Source of the DNA: Peptoniphilus stercorisuis | GTDB lineage: Bacteria; Bacillota; Clostridia; Tissierellales; Peptoniphilaceae | Reading direction: 5' to 3' | DNA length: 64,000 nt | Assembly: GCF_017874395.1 (NCBI RefSeq) | Contig: NZ_JAGGLJ010000004.1 | Span: 1 to 64,000 of the forward strand | In this document: in pieces, positions 18,445 through 26,827 of the stretch | How the letters are laid out: each line of letters starts with the position of its first letter | How positions within the stretch are numbered: the first letter of the stretch is position 1 | Position numbers and translations under genes: made by a program | The notes under the pieces: model-generated | The model's input: only the letters and a program-made list of their open reading frames with translations | The model's database searches: none | What the model was told of the DNA's origin: nothing

Positions 18445-19009
18445 CTATTTCATAAATAGTTTTTAAAATATTTTGTGAAATCACTTCATATTGTTCTGTA
18501 CTTTGTTTTGGAAGTTCTTTTAAATCAATTGGATCTCTAAATACAAGTTTCATTTTTCTAAAAATTCTATAGTCCCCATCAATATATACTGGAACTATTG
18601 TAGATTTTGTCCTATGAGCAATAAGTGAAACACCAGCTTTTGCATTAGTATAATCAACTTCTTTTACTCGAGTTCCCTCAGGAAAAATCCCAACAATGTT
18701 ATTTTCTTTTAATAATCTCATTGCTGTTTTCATAGCTTTTATATCTGCAGAATCTCTATCTATAAAAAAAGCACCTAGTCTTTCTAAAAATCCCTTAACT
18801 AAAAAGTTTTTTGAAAGTTCCTTTTTTGCCATCCAATGAATTTGTTTTTTAAAATTTGCCGATATGAAAATTGGATCTAGATTTGATTTATGATTAGCAC
18901 AAATAATAATTCTTTCGTCTTTTGGAACTTTTTCAATTCCAATTACCTCTGTTCTATAAAGAACTTTAAATACTATAAAAAATATACCTTGAAATACCTT
19001 GTATAGCAT
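18437..19009 (-). CDS. plsC: 1-acyl-sn-glycerol-3-phosphate acyltransferase
   Basis: A 190-residue PlsC-type acyltransferase that makes phosphatidic acid at the inner membrane face. Block I is NHKSNLD (the NHX4D type), block III is FPEGTR and block IV is VPVYIDGD. An N-terminal hydrophobic stretch (LYKVFQGIFFIVFKVL) would anchor it. It overlaps cmk by 1 base and ispH/rpsA by 8 bases. The order cmk-plsC-ispH/rpsA is common in Clostridia. Confidence 0.93.
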   Translation of the reverse strand: MLYKVFQGIFFIVFKVLYRTEVIGIEKVPKDERIIICANHKSNLDPIFISANFKKQIHWMAKKELSKNFLVKGFLERLGAFFIDRDSADIKAMKTAMRLLKENNIVGIFPEGTRVKEVDYTNAKAGVSLIAHRTKSTIVPVYIDGDYRIFRKMKLVFRDPIDLKELPKQSTEQYEVISQNILKTIYEIGD

Positions 19010-19650
19010 TATTCACCTCTAATATATTTTAACATAAGCTCTATGTTGTCTTCTAAATTCAGATTACTATTATCTATTAAAATAGCATCACTTGCCTTAA
19101 CTAATGGAGAGTTTTTTCTATGAGTATCATTGTAATCTCTTTTTACAATATCTTCTCTTAATTCTTCAATATCTGATTTTATTCCTCTTTCAAGATTTTG
19201 TTTATATCGTCTATTTACACGAGAATCAATAGAAGCAGTTAAAAAGAATTTGTATTTTGCATCTTTTAATACAACAGTACCAATATCTCTACCTTCCATA
19301 ACTACAGGTTTTTTACTAGCAATATTTTGTTGAATACTTACAAGCATCTCTCTTACAAAATCAAGCTTTGAAATGTCTGATGCAAGTTTTGAAATTTCTT
19401 CAGTTCTTATTTTATCAGAAACATCTACATCATCTAAAAATATCCTATCTTCATTAAAATCAATATTTATAGATTTAAGTGCATGTTTTAATTTTTCTTC
19501 TGTGTCTAAATTTTCTTCTTTGGCCTTTAAAGCAATGGCTCTATACATAGCACCTGTATCAACATAAGAAATATTAAGTTCCTTAGCTAATAACTTTGCA
19601 ATTGTACTTTTTCCACTTCCAGCAGGACCATCAATTGCTACTGAATACAT
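19009..19650 (-). CDS. cmk: Cytidylate kinase
   Basis: A 213-residue kinase that phosphorylates CMP and dCMP with ATP. The P-loop GPAGSGKST begins at residue 8, and YVDTGAMYRA, the GRDIGT stretch and the LID-like KRDYNDTHRKNSPL with catalytic arginines are present. The ATG at 19650 was chosen because GGAGG lies 5 bases upstream; the frame continues nine codons further up without a site. A rho-independent terminator sits between its promoter and its SD. Confidence 0.95.
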   Translation of the reverse strand: MYSVAIDGPAGSGKSTIAKLLAKELNISYVDTGAMYRAIALKAKEENLDTEEKLKHALKSINIDFNEDRIFLDDVDVSDKIRTEEISKLASDISKLDFVREMLVSIQQNIASKKPVVMEGRDIGTVVLKDAKYKFFLTASIDSRVNRRYKQNLERGIKSDIEELREDIVKRDYNDTHRKNSPLVKASDAILIDNSNLNLEDNIELMLKYIRGE

Positions 19651-19748
19651 TTTTCCTCCACTATAAAAAAAGACCACCAGCCAGTGATCTTAACTCATTT
19701 CTATTTTTTAATCATAGTTATAGCCTTCTTTAAGAAACACTCTTACTT
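19651..19748 (-). promoter_or_regulatory. cmk operon leader with very short upstream frames
   Basis: About 98 bases from the predicted start to cmk. The leader has a small hairpin (TAAGA-5-TCTTA), an AGAAGG ribosome site followed by a four-codon frame (M-I-K-K-stop), and then the terminator. This is the layout of an attenuator, but no known leader family was recognised. Confidence 0.45.
19664..19692 (-). terminator. Terminator between cmk promoter and cmk SD
   Basis: Stem AAGATCAC with GGTGGTCTT (with G-U pairs), then seven U on the minus strand. It may end the long upstream operon, attenuate cmk, or both. Confidence 0.8.
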
Positions 19749-19754
19749 CTCATT

Positions 19755-19783
19755 ATTATAACTTAATATACTAAAAAGAACAA
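19755..19783 (-). promoter_or_regulatory. cmk operon promoter
   Basis: -35 TTGTTC (19778-19783), 17-base spacer, -10 TATAAT (19755-19760), in the gap after the flavoprotein gene. Confidence 0.72.
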
Positions 19784-19795
19784 GTTTAATCTTAA

Positions 19796-21013
19796 CTATA
19801 AAGAAGCACTACTACCTGCAATATAGCCTGTGGAGTTTGCTATTTGAATATTAAAACCTCCTGTAAAGGCATCAATATCTAAAACTTCACCACAAAAATA
19901 AAGCCCTTTTACTTTTTTTGATTCCATAGTTGATGGATCTATTTCTCTTACACTTACTCCACCACTTGTTACTATACCTGCATTTATATCTAAAAGACCT
20001 GCATAATTTAATGGAAAATCCTTTAAAGTATTTACAAGACTTAGTCTTTCTTCCTTTGTAATTTGATTAACTGCTTTTTTATCATCAATATTTGATAATT
20101 CTATTACAATTGGAATTAATTTTTTAGGTAGTAAATCAAATAAAGCATTTTTTATTTCTTTATTTTTATATTTTTCAAAGTCTTTTAAAATTCTATTTTC
20201 TAAAGTATCTTTACTTATAGCTGGTTTTAAATCAATAGTAATTTTAATATTTTTCATTCTATTAATAATACTTGATGACCTTAATACAATAGGGCCCGTT
20301 ATTCCAAAGTGAGAAAATAACATTTCTCCAAATTCTTCATGATATAGCTTTTTATTTCTATATACTTTTAAACTTACATTTTTAAGAGACAAACCTTGAA
20401 GTTCTTCTAAAAAATCATCTCTTAATCTAATTGGAACAAGTGCTGGAATTTGATTTTCAACTTTTAAATCAAAATCTTTTGCAAATTTATATCCATCTCC
20501 TGTTGATCCTGTTGATGAATAAGATACTCCTCCAGTTGCAACAATTACACTGTCACATTCTATAAAACCCTTAGATGTATCTATTACAAAAAATCCTTCT
20601 TTTTTCTTTATACTTTTTACTTCTGTATTTAATTTGATTTTAACATTTTCTTCTTTTAACATTTTTTCATATGTTGCAATTACATCTGATGATTTGTCAG
20701 ATTTTGGAAAAACTCTATTTCCTCTTTCTTCCTTTAATTTTAGTCCATAGGACTCAAATAACTTCATAGTTTCAACATTAGAAAAAGAATATAAAGCTGA
20801 GTAGAGAAACTTTTCATTTCTTGGAATTTCATCAAAAAACTCTGAAATATCCTTAGAATTTGTTAAGTTACATCTACCTTTTCCAGTTATAAAAAGTTTT
20901 TTACCTAATTTTTCATTTTTATCAATTAATATTGTTTCTGCACCATTTTTTGAGCTAAAAAAAGCAGCCAACATACCTGCAGGCCCTGCTCCTATAACTG
21001 CTACTTTTTTCAT
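19796..21013 (-). CDS. HI0933/BaiN-type FAD-dependent oxidoreductase
   Basis: A 405-residue flavoprotein of the HI0933 family. The N-terminal dinucleotide motif GAGPAGM (8-14) is followed by GKKLFITGKGRCNLTNS, a middle ATGGVSYSSTGSTGDGYKFA segment, and a C-terminal GLYFCGEVLDIDAFTGGFNIQIA FAD-contact region, all typical. Relatives include BaiN of bile acid metabolism and proteins annotated as aminoacetone oxidase; the true substrate is unknown. It lies 1 base from mnmM and is the last gene of the long run that begins at the Gls24 gene. Confidence 0.9.
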   Translation of the reverse strand: MKKVAVIGAGPAGMLAAFFSSKNGAETILIDKNEKLGKKLFITGKGRCNLTNSKDISEFFDEIPRNEKFLYSALYSFSNVETMKLFESYGLKLKEERGNRVFPKSDKSSDVIATYEKMLKEENVKIKLNTEVKSIKKKEGFFVIDTSKGFIECDSVIVATGGVSYSSTGSTGDGYKFAKDFDLKVENQIPALVPIRLRDDFLEELQGLSLKNVSLKVYRNKKLYHEEFGEMLFSHFGITGPIVLRSSSIINRMKNIKITIDLKPAISKDTLENRILKDFEKYKNKEIKNALFDLLPKKLIPIVIELSNIDDKKAVNQITKEERLSLVNTLKDFPLNYAGLLDINAGIVTSGGVSVREIDPSTMESKKVKGLYFCGEVLDIDAFTGGFNIQIANSTGYIAGSSASL

Positions 21014-21014
21014 A

Positions 21015-21581
21015 TTAGCACCTCTTTGCTACTAAATAAACTATTGGAGGAGTATTCACTTGATTAAAAAATTCTCTTTTTTCAACTAAAAATTTATGTT
21101 GATCAATATTTTTCAAAAATTTCTCAAGACTACTTCTCTCTTCAAAAGATCCCTCATGACCTAAATATGAAACTACTATTAATACACCTGTATCTGATAA
21201 TAGTTCTAAAGATTTTTCTATTGCAGAAATTGTTGAATTTGCCTTAGTTACAATTTTTTTATTTGCTCTTGGTAAATATCCTAAATTAAAAATAACAAGT
21301 TCAACTTCATCTTTAATATACTTATCTAAATTATCATGAGAATCTTTAATTAATTTATAATTTGTATAATTATGTTTATTTAGTAATTTCTCACTATTTT
21401 CTATTGCAATATCTTGAATGTCAAATCCATATAAAAATCCATCTTCTCCTAAATGAGATAGAAGTTTTAAGCTATCATTTCCATTTCCAAGAGTTGCATC
21501 TATACATTTTTTTCCATTTAAATTTGCATTTTCTATAATTTCATTTACTATTTCATAATATTTACTATTTACAAGTCTCAT
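21015..21581 (-). CDS. mnmM: tRNA mnm5s2U34-type methyltransferase (YtqB/MnmM family)
   Basis: A 188-residue class I SAM-dependent methyltransferase. Motif I is CIDATLGNGNDSLKL, with DxGF-like GFDIQDIA as the acidic loop and VIFNLGYLPRANK as motif IV with the YtqB-type NLGYLP sequence. B. subtilis YtqB (MnmM) methylates nm5s2U at tRNA position 34, and this protein has the same size and motifs. It overlaps rluB by 4 bases. Orthology is by motif only. Confidence 0.85.
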   Translation of the reverse strand: MRLVNSKYYEIVNEIIENANLNGKKCIDATLGNGNDSLKLLSHLGEDGFLYGFDIQDIAIENSEKLLNKHNYTNYKLIKDSHDNLDKYIKDEVELVIFNLGYLPRANKKIVTKANSTISAIEKSLELLSDTGVLIVVSYLGHEGSFEERSSLEKFLKNIDQHKFLVEKREFFNQVNTPPIVYLVAKRC

Positions 21582-22285
21582 TTTAAACTCTTTAAGTATT
21601 TCACTTCTTCCTTATTTAAAAATCTATAATTTCCAATTTCAAGTCCACCAAGTTCAATTTCTCCTACTGAAATTCTCTTTAGTTTTTTAACAGGATGATT
21701 TATTCTATCAAACATTATTTTTACTTGATGATTTCTACCTTCATGAATTGTAACTTTTATAATTGAATCATTTTCAAAGTTTTTTAATATACTTACCTCT
21801 GCTGGAGCAAAAGTTTCACGTCCTACTTTTATTCCATTTCTCAATATTTGAAGTTCTCTTTTATTTGGAGTTCCATCAACTGTTGCAATATAAGTTTTTT
21901 TAATTTCTTTGCTTGGATGCATTAGTTTATTTGTAATATCTCCATCATCTGTAAGCAAAATAAGTCCTGTTGTATCTATATCAAGTCTTCCTACTGGATA
22001 TATTCTTCTATCTGTTTCAATTAAATCTACTACAGTTTTTCTATCTTTTTCATCACTTACAGTAGATACTATTCCTAGAGGTTTATTAAGCATTACATAG
22101 ATAGAGTCTTTTACAAGTGTAAGTCTTCTTCCATCAAGATAAACCCTATCTTTATATTCATCTACTTTAAATCCAAGTTCTGTTACTATATTATTATTTA
22201 CTTTTACTCTACCTTCTAAAATCATCTCTTCAGATTTTCTTCTAGAAGCTGCTCCTGCATGAGCCATATATTTTTGTAATCTCAT
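21578..22285 (-). CDS. rluB: Pseudouridine synthase RluB/RsuA family
   Basis: A 235-residue enzyme that isomerises uridine in 23S rRNA. An N-terminal S4 domain (MRLQKYMAHAGAASRRKSEEMI, residues 1-60) binds RNA, and the catalytic domain has GRLDIDTTGLILLTDDG with the nucleophilic aspartate (GRLD). RluB rather than RsuA is inferred from the scpB neighbour, a common arrangement. It overlaps scpB by 4 bases. Confidence 0.92.
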   Translation of the reverse strand: MRLQKYMAHAGAASRRKSEEMILEGRVKVNNNIVTELGFKVDEYKDRVYLDGRRLTLVKDSIYVMLNKPLGIVSTVSDEKDRKTVVDLIETDRRIYPVGRLDIDTTGLILLTDDGDITNKLMHPSKEIKKTYIATVDGTPNKRELQILRNGIKVGRETFAPAEVSILKNFENDSIIKVTIHEGRNHQVKIMFDRINHPVKKLKRISVGEIELGGLEIGNYRFLNKEEVKYLKSLK

Positions 22286-22827
22286 ATTTCCTCCAAAAAA
22301 GTCATTTTAATTTGTTTATCTTCTTCAAGTTCTGGCAATTCAGATATTGAAGATAAACCAAATTTTTTTAAAAATTCATCAGTTGTACCATATATATTTG
22401 GCCTTCCAATTCGATCTAGTGTACCTGTTATTTCTACTAAATTATAATCTTGAAGTGCTTTTATTGTACCATCACATTTTACACCTCTTATACTTTCAAT
22501 TTCAATTTTTGTAACAGGTTGTTTGTATGCAATTATTGCAAGTGTTTCAAGAACTGCATTTGAAAGATTCTTTTTATTTTTAGTACTTACAAATTCACTA
22601 ATATAATTATAATTTTCAGGTTTTGTACTTAGTTGAAATGTATCATTTACCCTTACAAGTCTAAGCCCTCTACTGTCTTTATTATAATCTTCTTCCATTT
22701 CAAATAAAATGTCTATAATTTTTTCTTTTGAAACAGAAAATACCTTTATTAAGTCTTTTATATCTACTGGATCTCCCCATGCAAATAAAATCCCTTCAAT
22801 AATGGATTTAATTTTTAAATCATTCAA
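22282..22827 (-). CDS. scpB: Segregation and condensation protein B
   Basis: A 181-residue kleisin-partner protein with two winged-helix domains; the ETLAIIAYKQPVTKIEIESIRGV segment (about residues 95-117) is the ScpB signature. With ScpA and SMC it forms the chromosome condensin. It overlaps scpA by 8 bases and rluB by 4. Confidence 0.94.
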   Translation of the reverse strand: MNDLKIKSIIEGILFAWGDPVDIKDLIKVFSVSKEKIIDILFEMEEDYNKDSRGLRLVRVNDTFQLSTKPENYNYISEFVSTKNKKNLSNAVLETLAIIAYKQPVTKIEIESIRGVKCDGTIKALQDYNLVEITGTLDRIGRPNIYGTTDEFLKKFGLSSISELPELEEDKQIKMTFLEEI

Positions 22828-23551
22828 AGGAATTCTCCTCTCTTATTAATAATTTTATGTCTTGATAATCATCTTCTTGATATGCCTTAATATATCCAAC
22901 TTTAACAAGTTCTAATACTGATAAAAAAAATGATATTATTTCTTCAATTATTGGACTCTCACTAAGTAAATCTGTAAATAATATTTTACCAGTTTTCCCA
23001 ATTTTATTTTTTAAAACTGAGGTTGCTTCTTCTATTGAAAAACTTTCTTGTTTTATTTCTGCTATTATATTTTCACTTTTAAGTTTATTTATTATATTTT
23101 TAAAAGATTTAGCAAGACTATTAACATCACAATTTTTTAATAAATCTATATCATCAATATTTGTAAAATCCTCTTGTAATTTGTAAAAAGCCTTAGCTTC
23201 ATAATTGTGAGATTCTTTTAAAATTTCTGATATATCTTTATATTTTTCATATTCTAGTATTTTTTGAACCAAACTATCTCTTGGATCTTCCTCATCATCT
23301 TCTTCCTCTTCACTTATTTTTATTTTTGGAAGAAGCATTTTTGATTTAATCTCTATAAGAGTTGAGGCCATTAAAATAAATTCACTAGTTAATTCTAAAT
23401 TTATCTTATTAGCCTCTTTAATATACTCTAAAAATTGTTCTGTTATTATATGAATTGGTATATCATAAATATCAATTTCATTTTTTTTAATTAAGTCTAT
23501 TAATAGATCCATTGGACCTTCATATATTTTTAAATTTACCCTATATTCCAT
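22820..23551 (-). CDS. scpA: Segregation and condensation protein A
   Basis: A 243-residue kleisin. The N-terminus YRVNLKIYEGPMDLLIDLIKKNEIDIYDIPI is the ScpA signature and binds SMC. An acidic middle segment (EEEEDDEEDPRD) and a C-terminal winged helix follow. It overlaps the M50 protease gene by 16 bases. Confidence 0.95.
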   Translation of the reverse strand: MEYRVNLKIYEGPMDLLIDLIKKNEIDIYDIPIHIITEQFLEYIKEANKINLELTSEFILMASTLIEIKSKMLLPKIKISEEEEDDEEDPRDSLVQKILEYEKYKDISEILKESHNYEAKAFYKLQEDFTNIDDIDLLKNCDVNSLAKSFKNIINKLKSENIIAEIKQESFSIEEATSVLKNKIGKTGKILFTDLLSESPIIEEIISFFLSVLELVKVGYIKAYQEDDYQDIKLLIREENSFE

Positions 23552-24165
23552 ATTACAAATGCTCCAAATGATAAAACTATTTCTCTAATTTTAAGAATAA
23601 TTGGTGCTATTATCTTATTTATTCCTCCAGAAAAAACTAATAATACTAATACAAAATAAAAGTATTTTTCATATTTATAAAAAATATACTCCACCTTACT
23701 TGGAAGTAAACTTGCAATAACTTTAGATCCATCAAGTGGTGGTAGTGGTACAAGGTTAAATACACCTAGCATAATATTATACCAAAGTATTTCATTAAAT
23801 AAATATACTACTTCATAAGATTTTAAATATGCATACATAAATGGTATTGAAAATATAAAAGCTTGTAAAAAATTAACAAATACCCCTGCAAGAGATACTA
23901 TAATTGTTCCAACTTTTCTATTTCCCTTAAATTTAGATGGATTTATAGGAACAGCTTTTGCCCAACCTATTCTAAAGACAATCATAGATAAAAGTCCCAC
24001 AGGATCTATATGATGCAGTGGATTTAAAGAAAGTCTTCCATCTGTTTTTGCAGTATCATCCCCTAAGAGATAAGCCGCATATCCATGGGCTATCTCATGA
24101 GGGATAATTGCAACTAAAAGAGCTATTGCTGTATATATATATCCTCTTATTTCTAAAGAGTTCAC
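23536..24165 (-). CDS. Site-2 protease family (M50) membrane protein
   Basis: A 209-residue zinc metalloprotease of the membrane. The metal motif HEIAHG lies in the first hydrophobic region (near residue 23), and the second ligand region NLVPLPPLDGSK (near 137) is intact. There are about five hydrophobic segments. It is YwhC-like by its size and by its place beside scpAB in many Firmicutes. Substrate unknown. It overlaps the pdp stop by 1 base. Confidence 0.9.
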   Translation of the reverse strand: MNSLEIRGYIYTAIALLVAIIPHEIAHGYAAYLLGDDTAKTDGRLSLNPLHHIDPVGLLSMIVFRIGWAKAVPINPSKFKGNRKVGTIIVSLAGVFVNFLQAFIFSIPFMYAYLKSYEVVYLFNEILWYNIMLGVFNLVPLPPLDGSKVIASLLPSKVEYIFYKYEKYFYFVLVLLVFSGGINKIIAPIILKIREIVLSFGAFVIWNIG

Positions 24166-25469
24166 TAGTCAATCTCCTCTATGATTAGTTTATAAGGCTC
24201 TTCATTTTTTTCTCCGATTATATAAGAATTTTGAATCATTTTTTTAACTTTTTCAATTTCTGATTCTTTTTCTGTATAAATAGTTGCAAGTAAATCGCCT
24301 TTTTTAACAAAATCATCTATTTTTTTATTTAAAATAATTCCTGCTCCTAAATCAAGAATAGAATCTTTAGTTTCTCTTCCTGCTCCTAAGTCCTTAGAAG
24401 CCTCTCCAATTCCTAAAGCATCTATTTTTTGAACATATCCTTCTTCTAAAGAATATACTTCTTCTTTTATTGAAGATAATTTAAATTTAGAAGTATCATC
24501 TACATAAGATGTATCTCCACCTTGTAATTTTACAAATTCTTTAAATTTATTTAGAGCTTCTTTATTTTTAATTTTTTCTTCTAATAATTCTCTTGCTTCT
24601 TTTTCACTACTTGCTATTTTTCCAAGTACTAATAATTTAGATCCAAGCACTAGACAAAGCTCTGTTAAATCTTCAGGGCCTTCTCCTTTTAAAGTATCTA
24701 TTGCCTCAATTACTTCAAGAGAATTTCCTACTGCAAATCCAAGTGGTTCATCCATATTTGTAATAAGAGCAACTGTTCTTCTTCCAAATTTATGTCCAAG
24801 TTCTACCATCATTTTTGATAATTCTTCTGCTGATTCTACATCTTTCATAAATGCACCAGATCCAACTTTAACATCAAGTATTAAAGCATCTGCTCCAACA
24901 GCTATTTTTTTAGACATAATAGAACTAGAAATTAATGATGGATTATTTACTGTTGCTGTTGTATCTCTAAGTGCATAGATTTTTTTATCAGCTGGTGTTA
25001 CATCGCCAGTTTGTCCAGTAATTGCCATTTTAATTCCATTTGTATTTTTAATAAATTCATCAATTGATAGATTTATATTCATTCCTGGAATTGACTCAAG
25101 CTTATCTAATGTGCCTCCAGTATGTCCAAGGCCTCTTCCACTCATTTTCGCAAAAGGAACGCCACAAGCAGCTACTAAAGGTCCTAGTACTAAAGATGTT
25201 GTATCTCCTACACCACCTGTTGAGTGCTTATCTACTTTTATTCCATCTATTTTTGACAAATCTATTGTATCTCCTGAATGAAGCATAGCATTTGTCAAAT
25301 TATAAGTTTCATCAATATTTAATCCTCTAATACAAATTGCCATTAATAGAGCTGACATTTGATAATCTGGAATTATATTTTTTGTATATCCTTCTACTAC
25401 AAAATCTATTTCCTCTTTAGTAAGTTCTAAAGAGTTTTTCTTTTTTTCAATAATGTCATAAATATTCAT
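24165..25469 (-). CDS. pdp: Pyrimidine-nucleoside phosphorylase
   Basis: A 434-residue enzyme that splits uridine, deoxyuridine or thymidine with phosphate. The signature KMSGRGLGHTGGTLDKLE (about residues 108-125), the KHSTGGVGDTTSL phosphate site and the C-terminal barrel-sandwich domain (LGAGRETKDSILDLGAG) are present. It lies next to the purine phosphorylase punA (1-base overlap), forming a nucleoside salvage pair. Confidence 0.94.
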   Translation of the reverse strand: MNIYDIIEKKKNSLELTKEEIDFVVEGYTKNIIPDYQMSALLMAICIRGLNIDETYNLTNAMLHSGDTIDLSKIDGIKVDKHSTGGVGDTTSLVLGPLVAACGVPFAKMSGRGLGHTGGTLDKLESIPGMNINLSIDEFIKNTNGIKMAITGQTGDVTPADKKIYALRDTTATVNNPSLISSSIMSKKIAVGADALILDVKVGSGAFMKDVESAEELSKMMVELGHKFGRRTVALITNMDEPLGFAVGNSLEVIEAIDTLKGEGPEDLTELCLVLGSKLLVLGKIASSEKEARELLEEKIKNKEALNKFKEFVKLQGGDTSYVDDTSKFKLSSIKEEVYSLEEGYVQKIDALGIGEASKDLGAGRETKDSILDLGAGIILNKKIDDFVKKGDLLATIYTEKESEIEKVKKMIQNSYIIGEKNEEPYKLIIEEID

Positions 25470-26275
25470 TACATCACCTTGATTGTTTCTTTTACATATT
25501 TTGCAAAATCATCTTTTATTCTATCTGAAACTGCTATTACTTCCTTATGATCAAGTGGTTGATCTAATATTCCTGAAGCCATATTTGTAATACAAGAAAA
25601 TCCTAGTACTTTTACTCCTCTATGTCTTGCAATAATTACCTCTGGAACTGTACTCATTCCAACAGAATCTGCTCCAAGAATTCTTGCAAGTTTAACTTCT
25701 GATGGTGTTTCATAACATGGTCCTGTAAACCACATATAAACTCCTTCTTTAACATCAAGACCTACTTCTTTTGCAACATTTTTTGCAATTTTTCTTAAAT
25801 CTTTAGAATATGCTTCAGTCATATCTAAAAATCTTGGTCCCTTATCATCTTCATTAGGTCCTATTAGTGGATTTGTTGAAGCGAAATTTATATGATCATT
25901 TATTATCATAATATCTCCTGGAGTAAATTCTTCATTAACTCCGCCAGCAGCATTTGTCACGACTAAAGTTTTAATACCAAGTTCACATAATACCTTTGTA
26001 GGATATACAGTTTTATCTATTCCTTGTCCTTCATAAAAGTGAATTCTACCTTTCATAGCAACAACTTTTTTACCTTCAAGATCTCCAAATATTAATTTAC
26101 CTGAATGTCCTACTACTGTTGATTGTGGAAATCCTGGAATATCTGCATAGTCAATTTCAATACTATTATTAATATTATCTGCAAAATCTCCAAGTCCTGA
26201 TCCTAAAATAATACCTACTTCTGGTTCATAATTGATTTTTGTTTTTATATATTCTACTGATTGTTTAATATCCAT
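25469..26275 (-). CDS. punA: Purine nucleoside phosphorylase
   Basis: A 268-residue trimeric-type (PNP-I) enzyme that cleaves purine nucleosides. Visible are the phosphate-binding GSGLGDFADN and GHSGKL, VVTNAAGGVN, and the base/ribose site region GPCYETPSEVKLARILGADSVGMSTVPE. It sits in the salvage pair with pdp, 2 bases after nudF. Confidence 0.94.
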   Translation of the reverse strand: MDIKQSVEYIKTKINYEPEVGIILGSGLGDFADNINNSIEIDYADIPGFPQSTVVGHSGKLIFGDLEGKKVVAMKGRIHFYEGQGIDKTVYPTKVLCELGIKTLVVTNAAGGVNEEFTPGDIMIINDHINFASTNPLIGPNEDDKGPRFLDMTEAYSKDLRKIAKNVAKEVGLDVKEGVYMWFTGPCYETPSEVKLARILGADSVGMSTVPEVIIARHRGVKVLGFSCITNMASGILDQPLDHKEVIAVSDRIKDDFAKYVKETIKVM

Positions 26276-26277
26276 AA

Positions 26278-26817
26278 TTATTTATCTCCTCTTAATCTTT
26301 TATACATTAATATACCAACTATAGTTTTGGCATCCATAATCTCGCCTACTTCTATCATCTTAACAGCCTTATCTAAAGGTACTTTTATACATTCTATAAA
26401 CTCATCTTCATCTAAATCTTGACTACTTTCTTCAATTTCATCTGCAAAAAATATATACATTTTCTCAGTACAAAATCCTGGTGTTGAATAAAACTCAGTA
26501 ATATATTCTAAATCTTTAGCAATATATCCAGTTTCTTCTTTTAATTCTCTTAAAGCACCTTCTTTAGGATTTTCACCAATCTCTAAGGACCCTGCTGGAA
26601 TTTCTAATAGACTTTTTTCCACAGGCTTTCTATATTGTTTTACTAATAAAATATTATTATCTTCATCAGCTGCAACAACTGCTACTGCAGGATCATGTTC
26701 AACTACTTCTCTTTTAGAATATTTTTTATCAGGTAGCTCAACTGTATCTACCCTTAGTGAAAGTATCTTTCCATCAAATACCTTTTCAGATTTCATAGTT
26801 CTTTCTATTTGTTCCAT
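26278..26817 (-). CDS. nudF: ADP-ribose pyrophosphatase (Nudix)
   Basis: A 179-residue Nudix hydrolase. The Nudix box is complete (G-x5-E-x7-REL-x-EE-x-G within GENPKEGALRELKEETGY). The AGSLEIG and PGFCTEKMYIF stretches are typical of ADP-ribose pyrophosphatases. It hydrolyses ADP-ribose to AMP and ribose 5-phosphate, which fits with the nucleoside phosphorylases downstream. Confidence 0.9.
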   Translation of the reverse strand: MEQIERTMKSEKVFDGKILSLRVDTVELPDKKYSKREVVEHDPAVAVVAADEDNNILLVKQYRKPVEKSLLEIPAGSLEIGENPKEGALRELKEETGYIAKDLEYITEFYSTPGFCTEKMYIFFADEIEESSQDLDEDEFIECIKVPLDKAVKMIEVGEIMDAKTIVGILMYKRLRGDK

Positions 26818-26827
26818 AATTTCTCCT

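Noticed and set aside
25064-25288. Plus-strand Leu-rich frame inside pdp
   Set aside because: Lies wholly antisense to a conserved part of the phosphorylase gene, with no start signal.
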